A DNA stretch of 64,000 bases from Cyclobacteriaceae bacterium (lineage in GTDB: Bacteria > Bacteroidota > Bacteroidia > Cytophagales > Cyclobacteriaceae), in the NCBI GenBank assembly GCA_019638275.1, contig JAHBUC010000009.1, forward strand, positions 62,001 to 126,000, given 5' to 3'. Shown one piece after another: positions 1 to 8,922 of the stretch. The notes under the pieces are model-generated. The model was not told the DNA's origin. It was given only the letters and a program-made list of their open reading frames with translations, and searched no databases. Position 1 is the first letter of the stretch, and each line of letters starts with the position of its first letter. The position numbers and the translations under genes were made by a program.

Positions 1-2965
1 GCAGTAGTCCGTTCTGATAAGCTTCTTCTAACGCAATTTTTCCATTGGGGTGGGTTGCCCGAATAGTTCCTGTGCCTGAAAATTCAACCCATTCATTACC
101 TTTACTCGTTGGTAACCGATAAGCAATCAAATTACCTCTCATATACTTCTTTTCTAAAATTAATACACCTTCAAAGCTATAGTGCTTGCTTACACCCTCA
201 CGCTCACCATCAACGTAATTCACCTCAGAAGAAAGCTTATCTTTTTCATAATAATATTTCCAAAGACTATCCCGCTTATCATTGGCATAGGTTCCGATAA
301 TCTCAATTGAGCCGTCAGGAAAATACCATATCCGTTCACCTTCAGCACTACTTTCCACATAAGTTCCTTTACTCTCCAGTGTTCCAAGTAAATTAAATCG
401 CTTATATACTCCTAAGTACTCCCCATAATCATATTGGCGAGCAAGAAATTCTTTGCCATCGGGAAAGAAAATTAAATAGTCACCATGTAGTTTACCACAC
501 TTAACCATCAATTGCTGTTGAGGCCGCCCGGATGGATAATTTAAGGTCACAGAAATTTGATCATTTTCCTCTACTGACCGAGATATTTGATCGCCTGCTT
601 CATTGTAATTTATCAATTCAGTGATTTTGCTATCAGTAAACTTAATTTTCTGAAATAGTTTTCCTTCTAAGGAGTAGTAATAAGATTCACCCGAGAGTTC
701 ATCATTCAGATAATATTCATCGGATTTAATATTACCTGTTGGATGATAGAACAGCCACCGACCTTGTGCCATGTCTGACTGATACCACCCTTGTGATTCA
801 GTTTTACCATTACTAAAAAATGATTCGTATGGTCCATGTTTATTCCCATTTTCATAGTAAATCCTCGATTTTATTGACTTGTTGGGGTAATAATCAACTA
901 CCTGACCATGTAGATTACCATCAAAGTATTCATTTGTTGATTCCAGGATGCCCGAATGATAATAGTACTTCCATTCACCGGTGGGTTCTCCATTTTTGTA
1001 TTCAATCTCCGAGCGTAAACGACCATCTGGATAAAACCCTTTGCCTTTCAATACTCCATTTTCCTCCGTAAATTTTTCAAATAAATTTCCTTTCGAATCA
1101 TAATAACCTATTTCAGTTACCCGATTATCATTATACACCAGTTTGTAATGAAGTTTATCATTATAATAAAATAATTGCTCACCCGTCAATTCTTCCTCAC
1201 TTCCATAATGCCTCACCTCAATTAACTTACCTGAACGGTCGTAAATTTTATATGCACCAAGGAGCAAGTCATCTTTATACGTGCCCGCTTCATTTAAATT
1301 TCCATTATCATGATAGAATATAAACTCCCCTTCAGCCTTTCCATGTAGGTAGGTACCGGTTAAGCGCACCTTACCGTTTCTATGGTAACGTATGTATGTA
1401 CCATGAAACTTACCGTGCTCATAATTCGCTACTATTTGTTTTGATCCGTTCGCATAAAAGGTTTCATACTTCCCATGCAAACTATCTTGTGAATAACTAT
1501 ACCGCTCTATGACTTGACCTGAGATACTATAAATTTCACCATTACCATGCCGCAGTCCAGCCTGGTAAACCAGCCGCTCAAGTAGGGAACCACAATCACG
1601 ATAAATTAGCACCTCTCCATCTACCTTACCATTCACAAGGATGTACTTTTGCCATAACTTTCCTTCTTCCGTGTATCGTTCGTATTGTCCTGACGAATAA
1701 TCCTCAACCACAGTTAAAACACCTAAGTCATTGAAGTACTTCCATTTTCCTTGTTTTTGACCGTTGCTATACACACCCGTTGCTTTAGGCGCACCATTAC
1801 TATGATAATAGTACCACAGGCCGACCTCTTCATTATTTTTATTCTTATCTCCAACTGCCTCCAACCTGGAATTGTCACCATACCAACTGTGCACCTCAGT
1901 TTGGTAGCCAAGCAAAGGTAATGTCTTCATGTCGCGCCACTTTCGTAATGACAGGTTGATAGTTGAGTAGAACTTCTCCAATGCAGGATTATTTTTTTGC
2001 GTCCATTCCTTAACAGTGTTAATGGATGATGATTTAAGAATATGGTACACGAAGGCATCCTGAGCACTTGCTTGTTTTATTGATCGATACAGGGGCAAGT
2101 AGAGTTTTGTCCATGTGCCATCAGCATCATATTCATTCACAACCAATTGATCAAACATTAATTGAAATTGTCTCACAATACCAGCATCAATAGGAATACG
2201 TGTCTTATACTCTTGCTCCATAGCTATGCGTGAACGAATAATACCATCTAACCTGGCAAACGGGTTAACCCCTGATGGAGAAACTGTGAATTCATCTGTT
2301 AATTGATTTTTTACAAAGCGCTCAAGCGATACGAGTTGTGAGTTATTTTGATTGTTTATAGCAAGGTAGACCCCCATTGCCATCATTGCACGTGTCTTCT
2401 CGCCTCGCAGAATAGAAATAATACCCAAATACAAATGAGAAATTGTGTTGAATGGACTTAACTCAAGTCCTCTGAATAAAAGCTCTTCTGCCTCGTCATA
2501 TTTCTTTTCCAGATAACACATCCTTCCTTTTTGGAGAACAAACGCGGGATAAAAAGGATATTCAGCTAGCCCGGTGTCAAAAACAGAACGTGCACTATCG
2601 TATTTACCTAATTGGGTATAGGCCATCCCTTGGGCAACAAGAAATTCAGATCGGTAAGAAGAAGTATATCTTAATCCGGCAACTGCCCGCTTAATTGCTT
2701 CATCATATTGTCCATTAGAATAAAATAAATCTGCCAGCCTCACCAATGAGAGGACATAATTTGTGTCACGGGGCTCTATTCGAGTCAATTCACGTATTGC
2801 TAATTCATATTTTCCTGAATCACCAAGTACCTTAGCCCTTGAAAGAATCTCCCCAGAATTTACTAGTGGGTCTGGCTGTGCAAATAATGATGCTATGCTT
2901 ACTGCAAATGCTATAGACAGCAAAAAAACATATCTATACGTGCGATTTTTATATGAAATTACCAC
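1..2965 (-). CDS. Secreted TPR plus YwqK/MORN-repeat protein, C-terminus beyond window edge
   Basis: One frame stays open on the minus strand from about 2965 to base 1 and runs off the window, giving about 988 codons with no stop seen. No in-frame ATG precedes the signal peptide. I chose GTG at 2965, which gives a short basic segment, a hydrophobic core and an FAQ cleavage site near residue 30. Residues about 35-270 look like TPR helices. From about residue 350 to the edge there are roughly two dozen 23-24 residue units of the form W-x-Y-Y-x-x-[ND]-G-x-x-x-x-x-x-x-Y-x-x-G-x-x-x-G, the YwqK/MORN-type beta-hairpin repeat. This family is often labelled antitoxin component YwqK, but nothing toxin-related lies nearby. 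A structural or binding role in the periplasm or at the surface is likely (inference). The start is uncertain; the reading frame is firm. Confidence 0.85.
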   Translation of the reverse strand, partial: MVISYKNRTYRYVFLLSIAFAVSIASLFAQPDPLVNSGEILSRAKVLGDSGKYELAIRELTRIEPRDTNYVLSLVRLADLFYSNGQYDEAIKRAVAGLRYTSSYRSEFLVAQGMAYTQLGKYDSARSVFDTGLAEYPFYPAFVLQKGRMCYLEKKYDEAEELLFRGLELSPFNTISHLYLGIISILRGEKTRAMMAMGVYLAINNQNNSQLVSLERFVKNQLTDEFTVSPSGVNPFARLDGIIRSRIAMEQEYKTRIPIDAGIVRQFQLMFDQLVVNEYDADGTWTKLYLPLYRSIKQASAQDAFVYHILKSSSINTVKEWTQKNNPALEKFYSTINLSLRKWRDMKTLPLLGYQTEVHSWYGDNSRLEAVGDKNKNNEEVGLWYYYHSNGAPKATGVYSNGQKQGKWKYFNDLGVLTVVEDYSSGQYERYTEEGKLWQKYILVNGKVDGEVLIYRDCGSLLERLVYQAGLRHGNGEIYSISGQVIERYSYSQDSLHGKYETFYANGSKQIVANYEHGKFHGTYIRYHRNGKVRLTGTYLHGKAEGEFIFYHDNGNLNEAGTYKDDLLLGAYKIYDRSGKLIEVRHYGSEEELTGEQLFYYNDKLHYKLVYNDNRVTEIGYYDSKGNLFEKFTEENGVLKGKGFYPDGRLRSEIEYKNGEPTGEWKYYYHSGILESTNEYFDGNLHGQVVDYYPNKSIKSRIYYENGNKHGPYESFFSNGKTESQGWYQSDMAQGRWLFYHPTGNIKSDEYYLNDELSGESYYYSLEGKLFQKIKFTDSKITELINYNEAGDQISRSVEENDQISVTLNYPSGRPQQQLMVKCGKLHGDYLIFFPDGKEFLARQYDYGEYLGVYKRFNLLGTLESKGTYVESSAEGERIWYFPDGSIEIIGTYANDKRDSLWKYYYEKDKLSSEVNYVDGEREGVSKHYSFEGVLILEKKYMRGNLIAYRLPTSKGNEWVEFSGTGTIRATHPNGKIALEEAYQNGLL

Positions 2966-3260
2966 GAGCTTATTTTTACAGTTTTTAAATGGAGATACTC
3001 TTCTTATGTCTTTATGACGCAAACACTTGGATTTTGAAGCATGCAAAAAAGTGATTTTATGCGAATTTACATAGATTCGTAAATAGTTATTTTCTAACAC
3101 ACAAATGAGATAAGGTTTTCCGGCTTTCCCAATTCAGTAAGATTCAAACTCTGAACCAAGCAACCTGGCTGATTTTACACAGCCCAGTATAAAATGATGA
3201 ATGCGGGATCGGTTTGAGTTGAATTAATAAAACGCCACCAATAAATTAAGTTATAAAAGA
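2966..3260. other. Intergenic region upstream of the repeat protein gene
   Basis: About 300 bases without a convincing gene. It lies between the start of the repeat-protein gene and the terminator behind the pirin gene, so it should carry the promoter of the repeat-protein gene on the minus strand. A weak pair resembling Bacteroidota -33 TTG and -7 (TGTTTG) elements can be read on the minus strand around 3025-3050, but the match is poor and I do not annotate it separately. No RNA gene or repeat was seen. Confidence 0.4.
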
Positions 3261-3290
3261 AAAGGTGCTCTGGAAACAGGCACCTTTTTT
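3261..3290. terminator. Bidirectional rho-independent terminator
   Basis: A perfect 8-bp inverted repeat, AAAGGTGC at 3261-3268 and GCACCTTT at 3280-3287, with an 11-base loop and a T run on either strand. It sits 26 bases beyond the pirin stop codon (minus strand) and is the natural terminator for that gene. Confidence 0.8.
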
Positions 3291-3315
3291 AATTCCAATT
3301 ATCTCACCAAGCTTT

Positions 3316-4230
3316 TTATGACAACGCATTCGGTGATGGACTCGAAGCCGGTCTGGACTTGTCTTCCGGCAGGGGAACAAACTCCTTATTATCAGTAGGC
3401 GGCAACAAAATTCTCCCAGCCTTCCAATCGGCTTTAGCTTGTTCAATTCTCTCCTTTCGGGAAGAAACAAAATTCCACCAGATAAAACGTTCACCTAAAG
3501 GTTCACCGCCTAACAGCATTAGTGTTGTCTGTTCTTTTGCTTTAATGATCGGATCAACGCCTTTGGTAAATACAACCATCTGGCCGATGGTATAGGTGCG
3601 ACCGGAAATTTCAACACTTCCCTTCGCTACATAGATGGCACGTTCACTATGCCCTACAGGCAGTCCAAAACGAGCTCCGGCTTCCAACACAACATGCAAG
3701 TAAAACAATGGTGAATGTGTCTTTACGTTGTTGTTCAGTCCATACGCATCACCAGCTATCAGGCGCATCCATACACCGGTATCGGTAAACACAGGCAACA
3801 TTTCGCGCTTGTAATTTTCAAAGCCGGGGTTACTCTCCTCATCTCTTTCAGGCAAGGCTACCCACGTTTGTATCATCTCCAGCTCTCCTTCTGCCAACAC
3901 AGCCGGGTCTTCAAATCGCTCGGAGTGGGCAATGCCACTACCGGCAGTCATCCAGTTTACTTCGCCTGGCTCAATTACCTGTTCAACACCCAAACTGTCG
4001 CGGTGCATAACCTTACCACCAAACAGGTAGCTTACCGTTGATAGACCAATGTGTGGATGTGGCAGCACATCCATGTTGGATGCAACTGCCGGTTGAACAT
4101 TTACCGGGCCGGCATGATCCATAAAAATAAACGGGCCCACCATTCTGCGTAAGCGAAATGGTAATATTCTGCGCACCTCCATACCGGGTGCCAACGATGC
4201 CTGGCGGGCTTCAATGGTAATGTCGATCAT
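3316..4230 (-). CDS. Pirin family protein
   Basis: A bicupin of 304 residues, typical pirin length. The N-terminal cupin has the pirin metal site: His58 and His60 in PHPHIGLSTV, and His102 and Glu104 in GSGIAHSE. The C-terminal pirin domain covers about residues 180-285. Pirins bind one iron atom. Some act as quercetin dioxygenases and others as redox-sensing regulatory partners, and the sequence does not say which applies here. The gene is followed by the terminator at 3261-3290. It lies about 110 bases downstream of the methyltransferase gene on the same strand and may be cotranscribed with it. The last ~20 residues are Ser/Pro rich and probably disordered. Confidence 0.9.
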   Translation of the reverse strand: MIDITIEARQASLAPGMEVRRILPFRLRRMVGPFIFMDHAGPVNVQPAVASNMDVLPHPHIGLSTVSYLFGGKVMHRDSLGVEQVIEPGEVNWMTAGSGIAHSERFEDPAVLAEGELEMIQTWVALPERDEESNPGFENYKREMLPVFTDTGVWMRLIAGDAYGLNNNVKTHSPLFYLHVVLEAGARFGLPVGHSERAIYVAKGSVEISGRTYTIGQMVVFTKGVDPIIKAKEQTTLMLLGGEPLGERFIWWNFVSSRKERIEQAKADWKAGRILLPPTDNKEFVPLPEDKSRPASSPSPNALS

Positions 4231-4339
4231 CGGTCTTAATTATGCAGACCAAGTTACGGCATCAACAGAACATTTTATTACTGATTACCCAATCATTTTT
4301 GCTGGCTCGAAAGAGCCATCGTCAGATGTTCGCTCACTC

Positions 4340-5194
4340 CTACATGACAGGGTTTACACCCGGTACATTTACCGTAACCCGAAGAAACGTAGCCGGAATA
4401 ATAGTTTGGTTGGCCACCTTACTCGTGCTCTGATCAATGAATAATTTTTCAAGCTCTTGTTGGAGTTCATGCGCTTTACCATTCTTTTCGGCAGCATCAA
4501 AGGCATTCATGGTGGGGCCGTAAAACGTTCTGAACAACTGAACAAATTCTGATGCCGAACCTTCGAAATGAAATTTATAGGTATCCCTTAAAAAGGTAAC
4601 GTGTTGGTTCGGAATTCCCGCCTGAGCAAACCGCTCGTACACATGACTTTCAACACCCCATAACATCGGGCTGATAAAACCATCCGGAGGTGGTGGCGTG
4701 TAAGCCGAACTGATCTTTAATATCTGTGCAACCAAGGTGGGGTCGCCCGGTATCCAGTTGCCCATAACAATTTTTCCACCGGGCCTGGTAACGCGAACAA
4801 GCTCTTTGGCTACCTGGTTTGGTTTGGGAGCGAACATGGCTCCAAAGATGCTCACCACCACATCGAATGATTTATCCGGCAGGCCTTCCAGGTTACAGGC
4901 ATCGCCTTGCTGAAATGAAATATTTTTCAACATCTCCTGCTTTGCGCGGATTGTTCCGGCTTCCACCAGGTTCCGCGCAATATCAACCCCCAAAACTTTT
5001 GCGCCTAGTTTGGCTGCCGGAATGGCCGTTGTGCCATCTCCGCAACCCAAATCAAGTACGAAATGATCTTTGTGTATTCCTAATTGGTTTACCAACGCTT
5101 CACCGCTTTTTCGCATAGTTGCGGCTATCCGGGTAAAATCACCTTTCTCCCAAAGCGCCTGATTGGGATTGCTTGTTGTCTCTGTTGTTGTCAT
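4340..5194 (-). CDS. Class I SAM-dependent methyltransferase
   Basis: A 284-residue protein with a Rossmann methyltransferase core. Motif I is VLDLGCGDGT at residues 47-56, followed by an acidic end of beta-2 (GVDIA) and a motif II region FDVVVSIFGAMFAP. This is the Methyltransf_11/25 type related to UbiE/COQ5 enzymes and is expected to be cytosolic. The substrate cannot be read from the sequence. The C-terminal third (FISPMLWGVESHVYERF onward) is the helical cap common in stand-alone small-molecule methyltransferases of this group. ATG at 5194 is the only sensible start. The pirin gene follows on the same strand. Confidence 0.85.
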   Translation of the reverse strand: MTTTETTSNPNQALWEKGDFTRIAATMRKSGEALVNQLGIHKDHFVLDLGCGDGTTAIPAAKLGAKVLGVDIARNLVEAGTIRAKQEMLKNISFQQGDACNLEGLPDKSFDVVVSIFGAMFAPKPNQVAKELVRVTRPGGKIVMGNWIPGDPTLVAQILKISSAYTPPPPDGFISPMLWGVESHVYERFAQAGIPNQHVTFLRDTYKFHFEGSASEFVQLFRTFYGPTMNAFDAAEKNGKAHELQQELEKLFIDQSTSKVANQTIIPATFLRVTVNVPGVNPVM

Positions 5195-5240
5195 GATGTT
5201 TAAAATTGATACGTACTAATGTTTTAGCTGTGCAGGTAAA

Positions 5241-5342
5241 CTAGACCGGAAGGCCATCCTGCAAAATTTTCAATACAATAAAAGCCACAATGCCTATACC
5301 CATAAGTAAGGCCATGATTCGTTTTCCTTTCTTCACACTCAT
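5241..5342 (-). CDS. Small membrane protein, 33 aa
   Basis: A short open frame starting at ATG 5342 and ending with TAG. A lysine-rich head (MSVKKGKR) precedes one hydrophobic helix, IMALLMGIGIVAFIVLKIL, and a short polar tail. The charge pattern (positive side in, single helix, no cleavage site) fits a single-pass inner-membrane peptide. It lies 46 bases upstream of the methyltransferase start on the same strand, so it may be a leader gene of that unit. No family was recognised. Support is the clean start, the helix and the spacing, with no homology evidence. Confidence 0.55.
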   Translation of the reverse strand: MSVKKGKRIMALLMGIGIVAFIVLKILQDGLPV

Positions 5343-5535
5343 GTTTCGTTAAAAAAGTTTAAGATTCGATTAATTATGCTTGCTGACTGAACGGCAAAAC
5401 TAGGGCAATGGCTATGTAGCGGGGTTGGTAAAATCAACCAATTCAATGGTTTCATGTCGCAAATTGCTTGTTGCAACATAGGCTGTACCTCATGACAAGG
5501 TTTTGGAACGTGTGGCCAGCGTATTAGGGGAATGA

Positions 5536-7134
5536 TCAGGAGATCATATGCTCCGTGGACTCAGTTTGGTGCTCATGCTGATTCGATTGTTCCGGATAGT
5601 TGGATGGTGAAACACCAAAATGCTTTTTGAACGCTTTGGAGAAATGTGAGTAATCATCAAACCCAACCAATAGCGCGATTTGAGTAACGGTATCAACCTT
5701 TCCGGCAATCAACCGGGCAGCTTTGCGCAACCGGATACTGCGGATCAATTCGCTTGGCGGAAAACCTGTTATGGATTTTATTTTACGGTGCAGGTTGGTT
5801 CGGCTCATATTCAGTTCAAGGGCCAGTTTCTCAACACCAAACTGAGGGTCATTGATGTGCTCTTCAACAACAGTTATTGCCTTTCTAAGCAATTTCTGAT
5901 CGTGTGATTCCAGTGCAGATTCATCCGCATAACCCAGTTGGGTTTTGAATTTGTCCACAGTTTCCCGATGCTGGCGGGTAAGGTAATCGATCTCGAGATT
6001 GAGGACTTTACGATTTTTCAGATAACGGTAGCGTTGCAATAAATAGAGCGCAGCAAAAAGCAGCATCAAAAAGATTACAAAACCAAAGAGCAGGTTCTTC
6101 CAGATGGTTTGTATGCGGTTCTCGCTTTCAAGAAGGCGGAGTTGTTGTTCCTTTAGTTGCAAAGCATGCTTGGATTCCAACTCAACAATCTGCCGGATTT
6201 TGACTGTATTCAATAAACTATCACGAACTGCATAATATTGTTGCAAATAAACTACGGCCTCATCTCCCCTGTCCTGTTTTAATTTTATATCCACTAAACC
6301 GGCATACGCATGTCGTATTACCCTGCGCAAACCAAGCTTCCGCGCCAACTGAAGTGCTGCCAGTAAATTTTCCTCTGCGCGTTGTAAGTCATTGCCACGT
6401 AAGTAAGCATGCCCGATAATATCCGTAATGGATGCCTCAGCAATCCGGTTATTCGTTTCTTTTGCCAACAGAAGCGCTTCATTAAAGTGTTTAAATGCCA
6501 GACCGGAATTATCCTCATAGCACTCACCGATATTTGAAATGATTCGCGGAAAATTAATTGGTGCTACGTTGTGTGTTTTTCCAACTTCATAGGCTTTGGT
6601 GTAATAATGAAGGGCACTGTCTTTTTGGCCTTGCACAAACTTGATTACGCCACGCAGGTTATAGATGCTGCACAGTTGCTCCCAGTCGCTACCTTCCAGG
6701 GCCGTGCGTTCAGCTTTTGCAATGTATTCATTTGACTTCTCCTGCTCTTGCAAATCCATATAACCACGCGCAAGAATGTAATAGCTCTCCGCTTCGGCAC
6801 GTGGGTAGTTTACTGCTTTGGCAATCCCGAGGGCTTCCATCGCAACCGCAATGGCCAGATCATTATCGCCAAACGACCAAAAACAAAATCCCTTTAAATT
6901 ATTGGCAATGGCAATACCTTCCTCGTAATGCAGATTTCGGGAAAGCGCCAAAGCCCGTTCGGCATAGTGCAAGGATTGATAGGAGTCAATCCACTGAAAA
7001 TCTTTGGCAAGCTTTAATAAGGAATCCACCTGCTGGCTATTGACCTCACCCGTTTGGTGATGTTGCCCGTATGCAGGTAAACTGAGCCAAAAGGCCACTA
7101 TCAACGGATAACACCAATTCATATGGCTCTTCAT
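5536..7134 (-). CDS. TPR-transmembrane-AraC family regulator
   Basis: A 532-residue protein. In order it has a signal peptide (residues 1-23, ending AYGQ), a periplasmic TPR region (about 35-310), a coiled segment, one transmembrane helix (about 347-367, FVIFLMLLFAALYLL), a cytosolic linker, and an AraC-type double helix-turn-helix (about 415-510) with the hallmark GFDDYSHFSKAFKKHFGVSP. This is the one-piece membrane-bound AraC architecture common in Bacteroidota, in which periplasmic TPRs sense a ligand or partner and the HTH binds DNA. It is the only DNA-binding protein next to the signalling island that starts at 7592. It is divergent from the DoxX gene across a 71-base gap, which makes that gene a plausible target (inference). 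Confidence 0.88.
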   Translation of the reverse strand: MKSHMNWCYPLIVAFWLSLPAYGQHHQTGEVNSQQVDSLLKLAKDFQWIDSYQSLHYAERALALSRNLHYEEGIAIANNLKGFCFWSFGDNDLAIAVAMEALGIAKAVNYPRAEAESYYILARGYMDLQEQEKSNEYIAKAERTALEGSDWEQLCSIYNLRGVIKFVQGQKDSALHYYTKAYEVGKTHNVAPINFPRIISNIGECYEDNSGLAFKHFNEALLLAKETNNRIAEASITDIIGHAYLRGNDLQRAEENLLAALQLARKLGLRRVIRHAYAGLVDIKLKQDRGDEAVVYLQQYYAVRDSLLNTVKIRQIVELESKHALQLKEQQLRLLESENRIQTIWKNLLFGFVIFLMLLFAALYLLQRYRYLKNRKVLNLEIDYLTRQHRETVDKFKTQLGYADESALESHDQKLLRKAITVVEEHINDPQFGVEKLALELNMSRTNLHRKIKSITGFPPSELIRSIRLRKAARLIAGKVDTVTQIALLVGFDDYSHFSKAFKKHFGVSPSNYPEQSNQHEHQTESTEHMIS

Positions 7135-7205
7135 ACGATTTTAACTGAGATTGGTTATTAAATTCGCAGTCATCGGCTTATCAAAGGTATCGAAATATTG
7201 AACGT

Positions 7206-7595
7206 ATGAACCAATCACAATATGCTTTAGTGGTGCTTCGGGTTACGATGGGTATCATCTTCATCACCCACGGCATCGCACGCCTGTATTACGAATCTGT
7301 AGGTGATTTTGGAAACTACTTAAACAGCAAGGGCTTTATAATTGGCCTGCCAATAGCCTGGATTATCACCATTGGCGAAATCATCAGCGGAAGTTTACTC
7401 GCCCTGGGTATTAAAGTACGCTATTGCATAATCTTCCACTCCTTAATTATTGCAACCGGCCTGGCTATGGTGCACTTGCCGAACGGATGGTTTGTAGTAG
7501 GGCACGGCAACGGTGGCATTGAGTATAGCGTACTGATTTTGGTGGTGTTGTTTGTACTGTTTACGGTCAAGCAAAAGTCTGCCTCAGTAAACTAA
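7206..7595 (+). CDS. DoxX family membrane protein
   Basis: A 129-residue protein with four hydrophobic helices in the DoxX/SURF4-like arrangement. It opens with ALVVLRVTMGIIFITHGIARL, has a central GEIISGSLLALGIKVR segment, and a His/Asn-rich loop (HLPNGWFVVGHGNGGIEYSVLIL) before the last helix, as is typical of the family. DoxX-like proteins are inner-membrane proteins often tied to redox stress, and no exact reaction is known for most of them. It is divergent from the AraC gene (start 7134) and convergent with the PAS kinase, overlapping its stop by 4 bases. Confidence 0.8.
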   Translation: MNQSQYALVVLRVTMGIIFITHGIARLYYESVGDFGNYLNSKGFIIGLPIAWIITIGEIISGSLLALGIKVRYCIIFHSLIIATGLAMVHLPNGWFVVGHGNGGIEYSVLILVVLFVLFTVKQKSASVN

Positions 7596-8680
7596 AAATA
7601 AACGCGAACAACAGTACCCTTACCCGGTTCACTTTCAATGGATAATTTTCCTTTTATCCTGAAAAGTAATTGCAAACAAAGTGATAACCCGATACCAATA
7701 CCATGTTCATTCAATGTACCGCGTGAACTTATACCAGTCTCAGCCAATACCTTTTTCACAACGTCTGCATCCATACCAATACCTGAATCATACACAATTA
7801 GTTCGTACACGCCATTGTGCATGGCTCCACTGATTTCAATCCGGCCACCCATGGGCGTAAACTTAATTGCATTTGATAATAAATTCCGAAGGATAATATT
7901 GATTACATCCGGATCGGAAATGGGTTTATCGTCCGATAAATTCAGCGTTACCTGAAGTTGCTTGATTTGAATGAAATTTTCGTATGCCAGCATCACCTGT
8001 TGAGCAACCTGTTTTACATCAACATGAATTTGCTTAAACTTAATCGAGTTAAAATTAGACTTGGCCCAGAGCAACGTTGTATCGAGCAGGTCTAAAATGT
8101 TTCGGCTTCGTTCATGAAGATCGCGCAAAAGTTGGGTAAACTCCTGTTGTGAAAGATCATCACGAAATGCAAGCTTGAGTATGCCTTGCAGACTTTGGAT
8201 AGGTGAACGGAGATCGTGTGTCAAAACAGAAAGCACCTGATTTTTATTATCATTCAACTGCTGCAATTCCTGTTGCTGTTTTACCTCATCGTCAATATTA
8301 ATAAAAGCAACCACCTGTACATTATCAATAAGTGATGCTTTCACTTCGTACCAACGCTTACCATTGTACTTGGTTTGTATCAACACCTTCATTACAATGG
8401 CATCCTGTCTGGCTTCCTTCGCTACGGTAAAACGCAGAGCCCAGCCACTCATTACTTCCTGCCGATAGAATTCATCGGGATAGGCATGCTGAAACCAGGC
8501 ATCAATGGTTGGAATTTCCTCCAGGCTATATCCTATCTCCTGGTAAAATTTTTTGTTGAGGTAAGAATTCCGAAACGTGCCTTCTTTGTTTTCTGAGAGC
8601 ACAAACGGATAAGGGAGAAAATCCAGGATTTGTTCCAGAAAATCCTTATCAAAAGCACGGTTGTTGAATGTCAATGTCAT
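7592..8680 (-). CDS. PAS-domain histidine kinase, cytosolic
   Basis: A 362-residue soluble kinase: one PAS domain (about 12-135), a HisKA dimerisation helix pair with the phospho-acceptor His155 in VLTHDLRSPIQSL, and a HATPase domain (about 250-362). The ATPase has N (LLSNAIKF), G1 (DSGIGM) and G2 (HGIGIGLSL) boxes. There are no membrane segments, so it probably senses a cytosolic signal. It is the only island kinase on the minus strand, divergent from the large CHASE kinase at 8923 with 242 bases between them. No receiver gene is adjacent on its strand, so its partner may be one of the single-domain receivers downstream. Confidence 0.9.
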   Translation of the reverse strand: MTLTFNNRAFDKDFLEQILDFLPYPFVLSENKEGTFRNSYLNKKFYQEIGYSLEEIPTIDAWFQHAYPDEFYRQEVMSGWALRFTVAKEARQDAIVMKVLIQTKYNGKRWYEVKASLIDNVQVVAFINIDDEVKQQQELQQLNDNKNQVLSVLTHDLRSPIQSLQGILKLAFRDDLSQQEFTQLLRDLHERSRNILDLLDTTLLWAKSNFNSIKFKQIHVDVKQVAQQVMLAYENFIQIKQLQVTLNLSDDKPISDPDVINIILRNLLSNAIKFTPMGGRIEISGAMHNGVYELIVYDSGIGMDADVVKKVLAETGISSRGTLNEHGIGIGLSLCLQLLFRIKGKLSIESEPGKGTVVRVYF

Positions 8681-8922
8681 ACTACCGTTAAAGCCAACTG
8701 GTAGAATGCTGACTTTTCTTATTACATAGGAGTTACTACTATATACGAAGATAGAAATAGTTTTTCTTCTTTCAAGAAAAGAATGCGTGTACTGAATAAG
8801 AAATACTCACATTGATTATTAAGAGGAGCTGACAAACCGAAATTAGGTTAATTCAGGTTCTATATCGTATATTCAAACACCCTGTTAAACCAAGAGGAAA
8901 CTGGGAATTACCCCTGGTATCT

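Noticed and set aside
8681..8922. Hidden RNA or small gene between the divergent kinases
   Set aside because: No start with a plausible frame, hairpin or repeat was seen; the stretch is AT-rich and fits a divergent promoter region.
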